64,000 nucleotides of DNA from contig SVRD01000003.1 of NCBI GenBank assembly GCA_015064955.1, positions 1-64,000 of the forward strand. The letters are read 5' to 3'. This DNA comes from Oscillospiraceae bacterium. Lineage in GTDB: Bacteria > Bacillota > Clostridia > Oscillospirales > CAG-382. This document shows, in pieces, positions 33,857-42,448 of this stretch (the stretch's first letter is position 1; every line of letters starts with the position of its first letter). Both the position numbers and the translations under genes were made by a program. The notes beneath the pieces are model-generated. The model worked only from the letters and a program-made list of their open reading frames with translations. It ran no database searches and was not told the DNA's origin.

Positions 33857-33890
33857 AGCGGTTGCCGTATTATTGCGGCAACCGCTTATT
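33857..33890 (+). terminator. hairpin between the small membrane protein gene and htpG
   Basis: AGCGGTTGCCG / CGGCAACCGCT arms with a short T-poor tail (TATTTCC). It could be a weak terminator or a processing site. Confidence 0.55.
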
Positions 33891-33914
33891 TCCGAAAAAG
33901 AAAGGACGATAGAT

Positions 33915-35681
33915 ATGTCTAAGGGTGCACTTTCGGTAGATACCGAGCATCTATTCCCTATTATCAAAAAATGGCTTTATTCCGAAAAGGATATTTTTAT
34001 CCGCGAGGTGATCTCCAACGCTTGTGATGCTATCACAAAGCACAGAAGGCTTATTTCGCTCGGAGAGGCTGTAGACGATTCAACCAATTACCGCATAACC
34101 GTTACCGCTGACAAGGACGAGCACACTATAACCGTAAAAGACAACGGTATCGGTATGAATGCAGAAGAGGTCGAAAAATACATTAACAATATCGCGCTGT
34201 CGGGTGCAGTGGAGTTTATTTCAAAGTACGAAAACGAAAGCAACAGCGGAATTATCGGTCATTTCGGCTTGGGCTTTTATTCGATGTTTATCGTTGCGGA
34301 GAAGGTCGAAATGTTTACCCGCTCCTATAAGGGCGGCGAGGGTGTGCATTGGATTTGCGATACCGACGGCAGCTTTGAAAGCGAAGCTATCGAGCGCGAC
34401 GGGCACGGAACCGAAATTATCATGCACGTTTCCGATGACGAGCTTGCATATCTCGACAACGAAAAGCTCAAAAGCATTCTCGAGCGTTATTGCGCGTTTA
34501 TGCCTTATGATATTGCATTGATCGACGGCGACAAAGAAACGGTTGTAAACGATACCAACCCGTTGTGGCAGCGCAATCCCTCCGAAGTTTCCGACGAAGA
34601 ATACAACGAATTTTACAAAAAGGTATTCAACGATTACGAGGAGCCGCTATTCAAGCTCCATATCGTTGCGGACTATCCCCTGAATTTCAAGGGTGTGCTC
34701 TTTATTCCGAAAAGAAAAACCGGATATGATTCCACCGAAAGCGAGCTCAGGTTATTCTACAATTCGGTATTTGTTGCGGATAATATCAAGGGAGCTTGTC
34801 CCGAGCATCTGGTCAACTTCCGAGGTGTGCTTGACTGCCCCGAGCTTCCCTTGAACGTTTCGAGAAGCTATTTGCAGAATGATGCATACGTTCGCAAGAT
34901 CGCATCGCATATTTCCAAAAAGGTTGCAGACAAGCTCAATTCGATGTTCAACAACGACAGAGAATCGCTCGAAAAGAATTGGCGCGATATGAAGCCCTAT
35001 TTCGAATATGCTTGTATGCGCGATGAAAAGTTCGGCGACAAGGTCAGAAACAGTATACTTATGGAAAAGTCGGGCGGTGGATATATTACCGTTTCGGAAT
35101 ATCTTGACGGCAAGGACGAGGGAACGGTTTATTATACCAACGACCCCGAAGGACAAAGCTATTATCTCGGGCTTTTCGCCGAAAAGAATATCGACGTAGT
35201 TGTTTTTGACAACGTGATCGACAACAGCTTTGCACAGTACTTTGAAAGCAAAAACGACAAAATCAAATTCAGACGAATCGACTCGGGATTTGATGACAGC
35301 AAGGCTGATGAAAGCAAGTCGCTTGCTGACATATTCAAGAGTGCTGTCGGCAAAGAGAATTTCGAGATCACATTCGTTTCTTTGGGTGATGAGGGCGCGG
35401 CAGCGCTGATATCGCTTCCCGAGGAGAGCAGACGCTTTGCAGATATGATGAGAATGTACAGTCTTAATCAAGGTGTTGACAGCTTTAATATGCCCAACAG
35501 CGAAGCGCTTGCGGTTAATGTGGACAACCCGATTATTAAAAGGCTCGAGAGCCTCGGTGCAGACGATGAAACGGCAAAAGATATTGCAAAGCATATCTAT
35601 CTTTCCGCAGTTTTGCTATCGAGAACTCTTACCTCCGACGAGGCAAAGGAATTTGTCAGACTCAATAACAAGCTTATATAA
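33915..35681 (+). CDS. htpG: molecular chaperone HtpG (Hsp90)
   Basis: ATP-dependent cytosolic chaperone of 588 residues, typical for bacterial Hsp90. The N-terminal ATPase (GHKL) domain shows FIREVISNACDAI with the catalytic Glu, VKDNGIGM and GHFGLGFYSMF. The middle domain has the catalytic-loop Arg in LNVSRSYLQND, and the C-terminal dimerisation domain is complete. Start chosen at ATG 33915 after AAAGGACG; a longer in-frame extension upstream runs through the preceding hairpin. Followed by a strong terminator. Confidence 0.96.
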   Translation: MSKGALSVDTEHLFPIIKKWLYSEKDIFIREVISNACDAITKHRRLISLGEAVDDSTNYRITVTADKDEHTITVKDNGIGMNAEEVEKYINNIALSGAVEFISKYENESNSGIIGHFGLGFYSMFIVAEKVEMFTRSYKGGEGVHWICDTDGSFESEAIERDGHGTEIIMHVSDDELAYLDNEKLKSILERYCAFMPYDIALIDGDKETVVNDTNPLWQRNPSEVSDEEYNEFYKKVFNDYEEPLFKLHIVADYPLNFKGVLFIPKRKTGYDSTESELRLFYNSVFVADNIKGACPEHLVNFRGVLDCPELPLNVSRSYLQNDAYVRKIASHISKKVADKLNSMFNNDRESLEKNWRDMKPYFEYACMRDEKFGDKVRNSILMEKSGGGYITVSEYLDGKDEGTVYYTNDPEGQSYYLGLFAEKNIDVVVFDNVIDNSFAQYFESKNDKIKFRRIDSGFDDSKADESKSLADIFKSAVGKENFEITFVSLGDEGAAALISLPEESRRFADMMRMYSLNQGVDSFNMPNSEALAVNVDNPIIKRLESLGADDETAKDIAKHIYLSAVLLSRTLTSDEAKEFVRLNNKLI

Positions 35682-35688
35682 AATTACT

Positions 35689-35713
35689 GAGGAGCGGTTG
35701 CGCTCCTCTTTTT
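35689..35713 (+). terminator. terminator of htpG
   Basis: GAGGAGCG / CGCTCCTC arms, GTTG loop, then TTTTTATT. Confidence 0.9.
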
Positions 35714-35714
35714 A

Positions 35715-35786
35715 TTGACAATATATTTAATTATATGGTAAAATTATTTATGTATTAATGAGTCTTTAATCTTAATATGTTATCTT
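35715..35786 (+). promoter_or_regulatory. promoter region of the two-component operon with response-regulator box
   Basis: A consensus-like TTGACA (35715-35720) with TAAAAT (35739-35744). Downstream of it a direct repeat ATTAAT-N5-TTTAAT (35754-35770) is followed by TATCTT (35781-35786). The repeat copies the box before the PepSY gene, so it suggests autoregulation by the response regulator. Confidence 0.5.
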
Positions 35787-35807
35787 GATTGCAAAGGAGT
35801 GATTATA

Positions 35808-36482
35808 TTGAGAATACTTGTTGTTGAAGACGAAAAGTCTCTTAACCGTCTTATTTCACAAATGCTTACCAAGGAGCATTACAGCGTCGACTCGGTATAC
35901 CGCGGTGACGATGCGGAGGACTATCTGCGCGGTGCGGAATACGATGCGATCGTTCTCGATATAATGCTTCCCGGCAAAAGCGGCTTGGACGTTTTACGCG
36001 GTATGAGAAGCCGCAAGGACACAACCCCTGTTTTACTGCTTACCGCGAAGGACAGTATCTCCGACAGAGTCGCGGGGCTCGATGCGGGCGCTGACGATTA
36101 TCTGGTCAAGCCGTTTGCGAGCGATGAGCTTTTGGCACGTATTCGTGTTATGATAAGGAGAAGCGCAGGCAATATCAGCAACGTTTTCACACTTTCCGAC
36201 CTTACCGTCGACTGCGATGCGCGTACTGTCGAACGAAGCGGAAGGAAAATAGCGCTTGCAACGAGAGAGTTTGATATTCTTGAATATATGATCAGAAACA
36301 GCGGTAAGGTATTATCGCGCGAGAAGATCAGCCAGCATATCTGGAATTACGGTTATGAGGGCGGATCGAACGTTGTTGACGTATATATCCGATATCTGCG
36401 AAAGAAGCTCGATGACGATTTCGACAAAAAGCTTATTCACACGGTTCGCGGCGCGGGCTACGTTTTGAGGGCTGAGGAATGA
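35808..36482 (+). CDS. OmpR/PhoB-family response regulator
   Basis: A 224-residue DNA-binding regulator. The receiver domain has the acidic pocket (VVEDEKS), the phosphorylated Asp in IVLDIMLPG (D51), Thr in LLTAKD and the conserved Lys in YLVKPF (K101). The C-terminal winged helix has the usual REFDILEYMIRNSGKVLSRE and VVDVYIRYLRKKL. Start set at TTG 35808, 8 nt after AAAGGAG. The stop overlaps the kinase start by 4 bp. It probably binds TTTAAT-type repeats found before itself and before the PepSY gene. Confidence 0.95.
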   Translation: MRILVVEDEKSLNRLISQMLTKEHYSVDSVYRGDDAEDYLRGAEYDAIVLDIMLPGKSGLDVLRGMRSRKDTTPVLLLTAKDSISDRVAGLDAGADDYLVKPFASDELLARIRVMIRRSAGNISNVFTLSDLTVDCDARTVERSGRKIALATREFDILEYMIRNSGKVLSREKISQHIWNYGYEGGSNVVDVYIRYLRKKLDDDFDKKLIHTVRGAGYVLRAEE

Positions 36483-37825
36483 AGCGATTATCAATAAAAT
36501 TCAAAATCACGTTTTGGTTTACCTTGGTGATGGTCGTTATTGTTATTGCGTCTTTATATTTTATGTTCGGCATGGGGCAGAAGATGGTTAAAGACGAAGC
36601 GCAGATAAAGCTTTCTGACACAGTCAGTGACAGCTTTAACGAAATCGACTATCGGTTCGGTGAGATCGACATCGACGACGATCTCGATTTTTACAACGAA
36701 GGTGTATATATCTCGGTCTATGACAGCGAAGGCAGATTATTATACGGCAGACTTCCGACGTTTTTTAACCGTTCACTTCCCTTTTCAAACGGCGCTTTCA
36801 GTACCATGGAAAGCGACGGCCGCGCTGTATTGGTTTACGACCTCACACAAGATATCGGGCGCGGCTGTAACGTAACGGTGCGCGGTGTGCTTGCGACAGG
36901 CGGAAACGAGTACGTTTTCGGAATCATGTTCAAGCCTGCGCTGATACTGTTTCCGATACTCTTGATCATAGCGGCATTTGTCGGGTATATTCTTACCAAG
37001 CACGCATTTGCACCCGTGAATAGAATCGTTTCTGCCGCAGAAAGCATCAGCAGCGGAAACGACCTTACAAAGCGAATCGGACTTGGCGGTGGAGGCGACG
37101 AAATACACCGTCTCGCAAACGAGTTTGATATGATGTTTGATCGTTTGCAGGAATCTTTTGAGAATGAAAAGCGGTTCACTTCCGATGCCTCACACGAATT
37201 AAGAACTCCGCTTGCGGTTATTCTCGCGGAATGTGAATCTCTGCTCGACAGCGGCAGATTTAGTGATGACGAAAGAATTGCAATCGAATCTATTTACCGA
37301 AAGGCAGAAGAAATGTCGAAGCTGGTTTCGAGCTTGTTGACCTTGGCGCGTGCCGACAGAGGACATTTGAAGCTTGACAAGGCAGAATTTGAGTTATCCG
37401 CCGCGGTCGAAGCGGTTGCCGAGGAAGTAAAAGTAATTGCGGAAGAAAAAAACATTTCGGTCAGTCACAAAGTACAAAACGGCATTTATATCGACGGCGA
37501 CGAGACGATGATAATCCGTATGCTTCTGAATATTTGCGAAAACGCAGTCAAGTACGGCAGAGTCGGCGGTAAGATAGATATCGAGATGACCGAACAAGAA
37601 TCCGATTCATTTATAATTATAAAAGACGACGGAATCGGAATAAAAAAAGATGATATCAAGCATATTTGGGAGCGGTTTTACCGTGTTGACGAAGCACGAA
37701 GCAACGGAAGCGGACTCGGGTTGCCGCTGGCAAAATATATTGCGGTTGCGCACGGCGGAGATGTTTCCGTTGAAAGTGAATATGAAATCGGAAGCTGCTT
37801 CACAATTAAACTCCCAAAGAAATAA
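36479..37825 (+). CDS. sensor histidine kinase
   Basis: A 448-residue membrane kinase. Helix 1 is at about 10-30, followed by an extracellular sensor loop (about 35-150) rich in Asp/Glu near its start, helix 2 at about 152-172, a HAMP domain (173-226), a HisKA domain with the phospho-acceptor in FTSDASHELRTPL (H239), and an HATPase domain with NICENAVKYG, IKDDGIGI and GSGLGLPLA. The acidic sensor loop may sense cations or cationic peptides (inference). Translationally coupled to the response regulator. The next gene, a PepSY protein, is the probable target or modulator. Confidence 0.95.
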   Translation: MKRLSIKFKITFWFTLVMVVIVIASLYFMFGMGQKMVKDEAQIKLSDTVSDSFNEIDYRFGEIDIDDDLDFYNEGVYISVYDSEGRLLYGRLPTFFNRSLPFSNGAFSTMESDGRAVLVYDLTQDIGRGCNVTVRGVLATGGNEYVFGIMFKPALILFPILLIIAAFVGYILTKHAFAPVNRIVSAAESISSGNDLTKRIGLGGGGDEIHRLANEFDMMFDRLQESFENEKRFTSDASHELRTPLAVILAECESLLDSGRFSDDERIAIESIYRKAEEMSKLVSSLLTLARADRGHLKLDKAEFELSAAVEAVAEEVKVIAEEKNISVSHKVQNGIYIDGDETMIIRMLLNICENAVKYGRVGGKIDIEMTEQESDSFIIIKDDGIGIKKDDIKHIWERFYRVDEARSNGSGLGLPLAKYIAVAHGGDVSVESEYEIGSCFTIKLPKK

Positions 37826-37842
37826 TTAAAAAATTAATATTC

Positions 37843-37873
37843 TTTAATGCGACTTTAATCTCGCATGTATAAA
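37843..37873 (+). promoter_or_regulatory. response-regulator box and promoter of the PepSY gene
   Basis: Direct repeat TTTAAT (37843-37848) - N5 - TTTAAT (37854-37859), one helical turn apart. TATAAA at 37868-37873 serves as a -10, while the repeat stands in place of a -35. This is the layout of an activated OmpR-type promoter. Confidence 0.65.
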
Positions 37874-37931
37874 ATAAAGGTGTAAGAAGCAATAATAACA
37901 AAATCAAATGCTTCAGAAAGGAATCGATATT

Positions 37932-39029
37932 ATGAAAAAGAAACTTTTGGTTTTAACGATTGCCACTGTTGTTGCGCTTACGCTTTTGGCAGGCTGCAAC
38001 AATCATAACGAAAGCATCGAATACACCCAGGCAGCCAACGGCGCACAGGTCATCACCCGTGAATCCGCTATGAACTCCTCGGTTAGCTCGCAGAAGATCA
38101 ACGGCGATGACGTTACCTTTACCAAGGTAGAGCTTGACACCGACGACGGTAAGAGCGAATATGAGGTTGAATTCATTTACGACGGATACAAGTACAAGAT
38201 CGACATCGATGCCGAAACCGGCGACGTGATTGAGGTCGAAAAGGAACTTTTTGAACAAAACGATGATATTGCAGGTATTGATACCATACCTGAAGAGGTT
38301 GCATTGGAAGCGGTGCTCGAAAAAGCAGGCTTATCCGGTGTTGGTAAGAACGAGCTTGAACAGTGCAGAATCGTTTTGGAAAAAGACGACGGAATCTTTG
38401 ATGAATACGATATTGAATTCATCTACCAAGGTATCGGCTACGAAGCAAGTGTTTCCGCAGCAAACGGTAAGGTTTACGATTTTGAAAAGTGGTATATCAA
38501 CGTCGGAAATGATAATGATATCGAACTCGATGACGATGATGATGACGATGACGATGATGTAGTCGTTATTCCCGAAAATGTAATCGACAAGGACTCTGCT
38601 TTAAATATCGTACTTGAGCACGCAGGGGTTGCACTTGAGGACGCAACCGATATTCACATTGATTTTGACGATGATGACGCAGAATACGAAATTGAATTTA
38701 TGGTTGGCTACACCGAATACGATTATGACATTGATGCGATCACCGGCGAAATACTCAATTTTGACCGCGAGGGCGAGCACGTGTCTGCTCCCGAATTTTC
38801 CAAGCCCGATGATTCCGAGCTTATCGGCAGAGATGCCGCAAAGGCAGCAGCGCTTGAGCACGCAGGCGTTTCTGCAAACGACGTTGTAGATTTTGAAATT
38901 GATCTTGATGACGATAACGGCGAAATGATATACGAAATCGAATTCAAGTGCGGTGATACCGAATATGAATACGATATCAACGCTCTCGACGGCAGTGTTA
39001 TTCGTCACTCCTCCGAGATCGACGACTAA
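37932..39029 (+). CDS. PepSY-repeat lipoprotein
   Basis: A 365-residue lipoprotein. The lipobox is LLAGCNN (signal peptide to Cys at about 21). Four PepSY-like repeats follow, each with a helical (I--DAA--AALEHAGV) part and a strand pair (YEIEF...YDID...G-V). A run of ten Asp lies between repeats 2 and 3. PepSY proteins usually inhibit proteases or act as extracytoplasmic modulators of two-component systems. It directly follows the kinase and carries the same operator-like box, so a feedback role is likely. Start chosen at ATG 37932 behind GAAAGGAA. Confidence 0.85.
   Translation: MKKKLLVLTIATVVALTLLAGCNNHNESIEYTQAANGAQVITRESAMNSSVSSQKINGDDVTFTKVELDTDDGKSEYEVEFIYDGYKYKIDIDAETGDVIEVEKELFEQNDDIAGIDTIPEEVALEAVLEKAGLSGVGKNELEQCRIVLEKDDGIFDEYDIEFIYQGIGYEASVSAANGKVYDFEKWYINVGNDNDIELDDDDDDDDDDVVVIPENVIDKDSALNIVLEHAGVALEDATDIHIDFDDDDAEYEIEFMVGYTEYDYDIDAITGEILNFDREGEHVSAPEFSKPDDSELIGRDAAKAAALEHAGVSANDVVDFEIDLDDDNGEMIYEIEFKCGDTEYEYDINALDGSVIRHSSEIDD
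38529..38558 (+). repeat. GAT/GAC trinucleotide run encoding ten Asp
   Basis: Ten consecutive aspartate codons within the PepSY gene, mixed GAT and GAC. Slippage here would change tail length in whole codons. Confidence 0.95.
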
Positions 39030-39049
39030 AGCAGCAAAATCAAATAAAG

Positions 39050-39084
39050 AATCCGCGATATACTTCTGTATACCGCGGATTTTA
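39050..39084. terminator. bidirectional terminator
   Basis: AATCCGCG-TATAC / GTATA-CGCGGATT arms (39050-39063, 39068-39081) with T/A flanks, between the convergent PepSY and lipoprotein genes. Confidence 0.85.
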
Positions 39085-39093
39085 TTTATGTAT

Positions 39094-40017
39094 TTAATCA
39101 CGATTCATATCGAGATTTATGTAATATTCACTTCCGTCGAACAGGAAAATCTCTGTCGGTGAATAATCGAATCCAGAAACGGATTTATCGGGCCAGATGC
39201 TTACGGCGGAGTTCTTTGTGTTTATCCAATCCTCTTCAACGTCCTCTTTGAACAGCTTCATATTGAAAGCGTGGAGCTTTCTCAAATAAAGTCCCTTATC
39301 GCTGTTTGCAAGTGTGATCTCTGTCCAATCCTCAGATGGATTTCCTTGAGTATCGACCTTTGTATTCGGAGGATAGTCAAGTGCGGTATTGAAAAGAAAA
39401 GCGGTGTTGCTACCGTCTGCTTTGGCACCCTTAAGCTCGACACGGACAGAATCCTTGAAGCTTCCCGTGAGGCTTTCAACGGTAAGTGTTGCGTAATTGT
39501 CCGAGGTCATTTTGAAGGTCATACGGTAGGTTCCGTTTTTGGGGAGCTTTTTATTTGATTCGTACCAGCTTGAAGTATCTTCGTTGAGTGTTTCATAGAT
39601 ATTGTAAAACAAATGCCAACCGCCGTCTGTGCCCGACCAGCATAGTCCGGCATCAACACAGTTTGCCCAATATCCGTCTTCAAAAATATCAGCACCGAGG
39701 AAGCAATAGCCGTTGATATGTCTGCCGTCGGGTAAGACGTTTTTGATCTCCATATCGGCAAGATTCAAATCGACAGATGCGCCGTTATATCCGACCTTTG
39801 AATAGACCGCAAAGGCAGGACCGTCAACATCACCCATTTTACCTTTGTTTTTATAGTCAAGCGTTGTGATCTTTTTGCTTGCATTTGCAGTAACGTCGAC
39901 CGAGGTTTCCGATTCGGAGGAGGCGATATCAGAATTATCAACCGTTTCACCGGAATTGCATGCCGACACAGTCATCACCAACAACGAAGACAAAAGGATA
40001 CATAAAAGCTTTTTCAT
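39094..40017 (-). CDS. hypothetical lipoprotein
   Basis: A 307-residue exported protein. Signal peptide with lipobox TVSACNS (Cys at 20), a Ser/Thr/Asp-rich linker (21-55) and then one beta-rich domain (about 60-307) with several conserved-looking aromatic segments (GYCFLGADIFEDGYW, GGWHLFYNIYE). It resembles carbohydrate-binding or sugar-hydrolase accessory folds, but I do not recognise a family. It lies 4 bp after the CBS gene on the same strand and may be the last gene of the thyA-folA-GNAT-CBS run. Confidence 0.7.
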   Translation of the reverse strand: MKKLLCILLSSLLVMTVSACNSGETVDNSDIASSESETSVDVTANASKKITTLDYKNKGKMGDVDGPAFAVYSKVGYNGASVDLNLADMEIKNVLPDGRHINGYCFLGADIFEDGYWANCVDAGLCWSGTDGGWHLFYNIYETLNEDTSSWYESNKKLPKNGTYRMTFKMTSDNYATLTVESLTGSFKDSVRVELKGAKADGSNTAFLFNTALDYPPNTKVDTQGNPSEDWTEITLANSDKGLYLRKLHAFNMKLFKEDVEEDWINTKNSAVSIWPDKSVSGFDYSPTEIFLFDGSEYYINLDMNRD

Positions 40018-40021
40018 ATAA

Positions 40022-40453
40022 TCACCCTAATTCAGTTGCTGATTTTGATTTTTCATATGCATCGGTAAGAAAGGTAATTACCGCTTTACGAGTTACGATA
40101 CCGATAAACACACCTCGATCGTCTACAACGGGAACAAAGTTCTGCTCGGTCATTCGGCTGAACAGCTGATCGACGGTACAGGTTATGCTTACGGGAGGAT
40201 TCCAGCCCTCGCGGATAATATCCTTGATACACACCTTTTCGTGCTCTCTCATATCGTTTCCGCCATTGTTGAGCATACTTCGGAGAAGGTCGCCCTCGGT
40301 AACGGTGCCGACGTATTTTCCGTCGGACGAAATTACGGGGATTGCACGGTATTTATGATACGTCATCTTTTCAAATCCGTTTCTTACGGTTGAAAGAGAA
40401 TCGAGATAGGCAACGTTGCTTTTTGGAGTGAGGAATCTCATTATGTTATTCAT
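40022..40453 (-). CDS. CBS-domain protein
   Basis: A 143-residue protein made of a CBS pair (Bateman module). The first CBS domain spans about 10-60 (YLDSLSTVRNGFEKM..., AIPVISSDGKYVGTVTEGDLLR) and the second about 80-135 (DQLFSRMTEQNFVPVVDDRGVFIGIVTRK). Such modules bind adenine nucleotides and report energy state to partner proteins; no effector domain is attached here. The gene is 21 bp after the GNAT gene, probably in one transcript with it. Confidence 0.9.
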   Translation of the reverse strand: MNNIMRFLTPKSNVAYLDSLSTVRNGFEKMTYHKYRAIPVISSDGKYVGTVTEGDLLRSMLNNGGNDMREHEKVCIKDIIREGWNPPVSITCTVDQLFSRMTEQNFVPVVDDRGVFIGIVTRKAVITFLTDAYEKSKSATELG

Positions 40454-40474
40454 TCACTCTTCCTCCTTTTTGAT

Positions 40475-40945
40475 CTATAATTTTATCTCCATGTGGCGAG
40501 TACGTGTTTTAAAGCCGTAATTTTTATAAAACGAAACGGCATCGGAATTGAATTCCCACACGTTAAGCATTACAAAATCACATTTTTGCTCTTCGGCGTA
40601 CTGCTTTGCGGCATCGAGCAGTTTTTTGCCGATCCCGCGCTTTCTTACCGACGGATCAACACAAAGATCGTCGATATAAAGGGTTTTACAGCTTCCCTCT
40701 TTTATGATATCGCAAAACACATAGCCGACTGTCAGTTTTTCAATCGTTGCGACGAAAACACCGCTTTCGTCATTTGAAAGGCGCTCGCGTACCTGTTCCA
40801 AGCTATACTTACTTACAAGTCCCTCGAACATTTCGGGTCTTCCTTTGCGGTGAAGATCTGCGATCAGAAGAAGAAGCTGATATACACGCTCGCTGTCGGC
40901 TCTTTCTGCCTTGCGGATCATTACTTCATTGATGTTTTCGGTCAT
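40475..40945 (-). CDS. GNAT family N-acetyltransferase
   Basis: A 156-residue acyltransferase. The acetyl-CoA pyrophosphate-binding motif A is visible as LCVDPSVRKRGIGKKLLDAA (about residues 90-109), followed by motif B with FYKNYGFKTRTRHME at the C-terminus. It is a single-domain GNAT close in layout to the ribosomal-protein or small-amine acetylating type; the substrate is unknown. The start overlaps the folA stop by 4 bp, tying it to folate metabolism genes by transcription but not obviously by function. Confidence 0.88.
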   Translation of the reverse strand: MTENINEVMIRKAERADSERVYQLLLLIADLHRKGRPEMFEGLVSKYSLEQVRERLSNDESGVFVATIEKLTVGYVFCDIIKEGSCKTLYIDDLCVDPSVRKRGIGKKLLDAAKQYAEEQKCDFVMLNVWEFNSDAVSFYKNYGFKTRTRHMEIKL

Positions 40946-41463
40946 AATTGATTATCTTTTCTTTTATAGGTGCAGAATCTGAACGTCATATCTGCTTCGG
41001 TATCGGTTTCGGGATTTGTTTTTTGTTCTTCTCCTATATAGGAAAGCTCCCATTCAGGTGATTCATCGAGGTTCGGAAAAAACGCATCGCTTTCAAAAGC
41101 TTTTTCAAACTTTGTTACGTAAGCGGTGTCGCAATACGGCAGAAGCTGTTCATAAATGCTTGCACCGCCGATAACAAACACGCTGTCGTTATTCAAATGC
41201 TTTATTCCTTCCAAAAGCTCCTCGACAGAATGGAAAACAACGGCACCGTCGGGCTGATAGTCGCTTCTGCGCGAAAGCACGATGTTTTCCCTATCCTTGA
41301 GCGGTCTGCCGCCGGGAAAGGTCGCCAGGGTCTTTGAGCCGAGTATAACCGCGTTTCCTTTTGTCAAGCTTTGAAAATACTTGAGATCGGATCTTACTCG
41401 GGCGAGCAATTCACCCTTGTTGCCGATACCCCAATTCTGATCAACTGCAACAACAAGCTTCAT
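40942..41463 (-). CDS. folA: dihydrofolate reductase
   Basis: NADPH-dependent regeneration of tetrahydrofolate. It has 173 residues. The N-terminal VVAVDQNWGIGNKGELL, RSDLKYFQSLTKGNAVILGSKT, the LSRR turn and VIGGASIYEQLLPYCD are all typical. One change is visible: the substrate-binding position that is commonly LPW-L-D-F reads LLARVRSDLKYF here. It is 8 bp after thyA, the classical pairing, because ThyA consumes methylene-tetrahydrofolate and yields dihydrofolate. Confidence 0.94.
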   Translation of the reverse strand: MKLVVAVDQNWGIGNKGELLARVRSDLKYFQSLTKGNAVILGSKTLATFPGGRPLKDRENIVLSRRSDYQPDGAVVFHSVEELLEGIKHLNNDSVFVIGGASIYEQLLPYCDTAYVTKFEKAFESDAFFPNLDESPEWELSYIGEEQKTNPETDTEADMTFRFCTYKRKDNQL

Positions 41464-41471
41464 TCTATCAC

Positions 41472-42302
41472 CTATACCGCAACCGGAAATCTTCCGATTT
41501 TTTCGCCGTGAACATAGTTTTCAACAGTGAAGCTTTCGGGTGTGAATGCATAAAAATCGGTAATTTCGGGATCCAACGTAACCTTGGGAGCATCGAACGG
41601 AGTGCGCTCGATGATTTCTTTTACGATAGGAATATGTCTATCGTAGATGTGTGCATCGGCGATGACGTGGACAAGCTCACCCGGTTTTAATCCCGATGCC
41701 TGCGCGAGCATCATAACAAGAGCGGCATACTGAGCAACATTCCACGCATTTGCGGCGAGCATATCCTGAGAGCGTTGGTTAAGAATAGCGCAGAGCTTAC
41801 CGTCGACTACGTTAAAGGTCATCGAATATGCGCAAGGATACAGCGCCATTTCGGAAAGATCCTGGAAATTATACATATTTGTCATAATACGGCGCGAGCA
41901 GGGGTTGTTCTTGAGATCGTAAAGGACACGGTCGACCATATCGAATTCGCCCTCGCGGTATTTATGCTTTACGCCCATCTGATAGCCGTATGCTTTGCCG
42001 ATAGAGCCGTTTTCGTCAGCCCAAGCGTCCCAGATCTTACTGCCCAAGTCGTTTACGTTATTGGATTTCTTTTGCCAAATCCAAAGGATTTCGTCTACCG
42101 CTTTTTGAAGTGAGATAGGACGAATGGTAAGCAGAGGAAATTCTTTTGAAAGATCGTAACGGTTTACAACACCGAATTTTTTGATAGTATATGCGGGTGT
42201 GCCGTCTTCCCAACGGGGACGCACCCTTTCATCGAACACGGGTGTTCCGTTTTCTATAATATCCTTACAGGTTTCTATAAACGCGATATCTGCAGAACTC
42301 AT
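41472..42302 (-). CDS. thyA: thymidylate synthase
   Basis: Methylates dUMP to dTMP using methylene-tetrahydrofolate. It has 276 residues. The catalytic cysteine lies in LYPCAYSM (C157), followed by LNQRSQDMLAANAWNVAQYA and the C-terminal HIYDRH. The substitution of PPCH by YPCA is known in a clostridial ThyA subgroup. It is first in the minus-strand run thyA-folA-GNAT-CBS-lipoprotein, with its own promoter, and is divergent from the corrinoid-activator gene. Confidence 0.95.
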   Translation of the reverse strand: MSSADIAFIETCKDIIENGTPVFDERVRPRWEDGTPAYTIKKFGVVNRYDLSKEFPLLTIRPISLQKAVDEILWIWQKKSNNVNDLGSKIWDAWADENGSIGKAYGYQMGVKHKYREGEFDMVDRVLYDLKNNPCSRRIMTNMYNFQDLSEMALYPCAYSMTFNVVDGKLCAILNQRSQDMLAANAWNVAQYAALVMMLAQASGLKPGELVHVIADAHIYDRHIPIVKEIIERTPFDAPKVTLDPEITDFYAFTPESFTVENYVHGEKIGRFPVAV

Positions 42303-42337
42303 TTACATATTCCTCGCTTTCGCATATTTCTACATAT

Positions 42338-42366
42338 ATAATAACACCTTGCTATATTTTTGTCAA
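42338..42366 (-). promoter_or_regulatory. promoter of thyA operon
   Basis: TTGACA (42366-42361), 17-nt spacer, TATTAT (42343-42338). Confidence 0.8.
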
Positions 42367-42388
42367 GGAGAGGCAAAGCGATTGACGA

Positions 42389-42417
42389 TTGACAAAAGGG
42401 CTGTATTTTGATAAAAT
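42389..42417 (+). promoter_or_regulatory. promoter of the corrinoid-activator gene
   Basis: TTGACA, 17-nt spacer, TAAAAT at 42412-42417. Confidence 0.8.
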
Positions 42418-42448
42418 ATTTACGAAAAAGTATTAAAAGAGGCGCTTT

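Noticed and set aside
33857..33890. Considered as a riboswitch before htpG
   Set aside because: Only a single hairpin is present with no conserved aptamer sequence; it is better read as a terminator.
34752..35594. 280-residue open frame antisense to htpG
   Set aside because: Inside htpG with no start signal and no domain resemblance.
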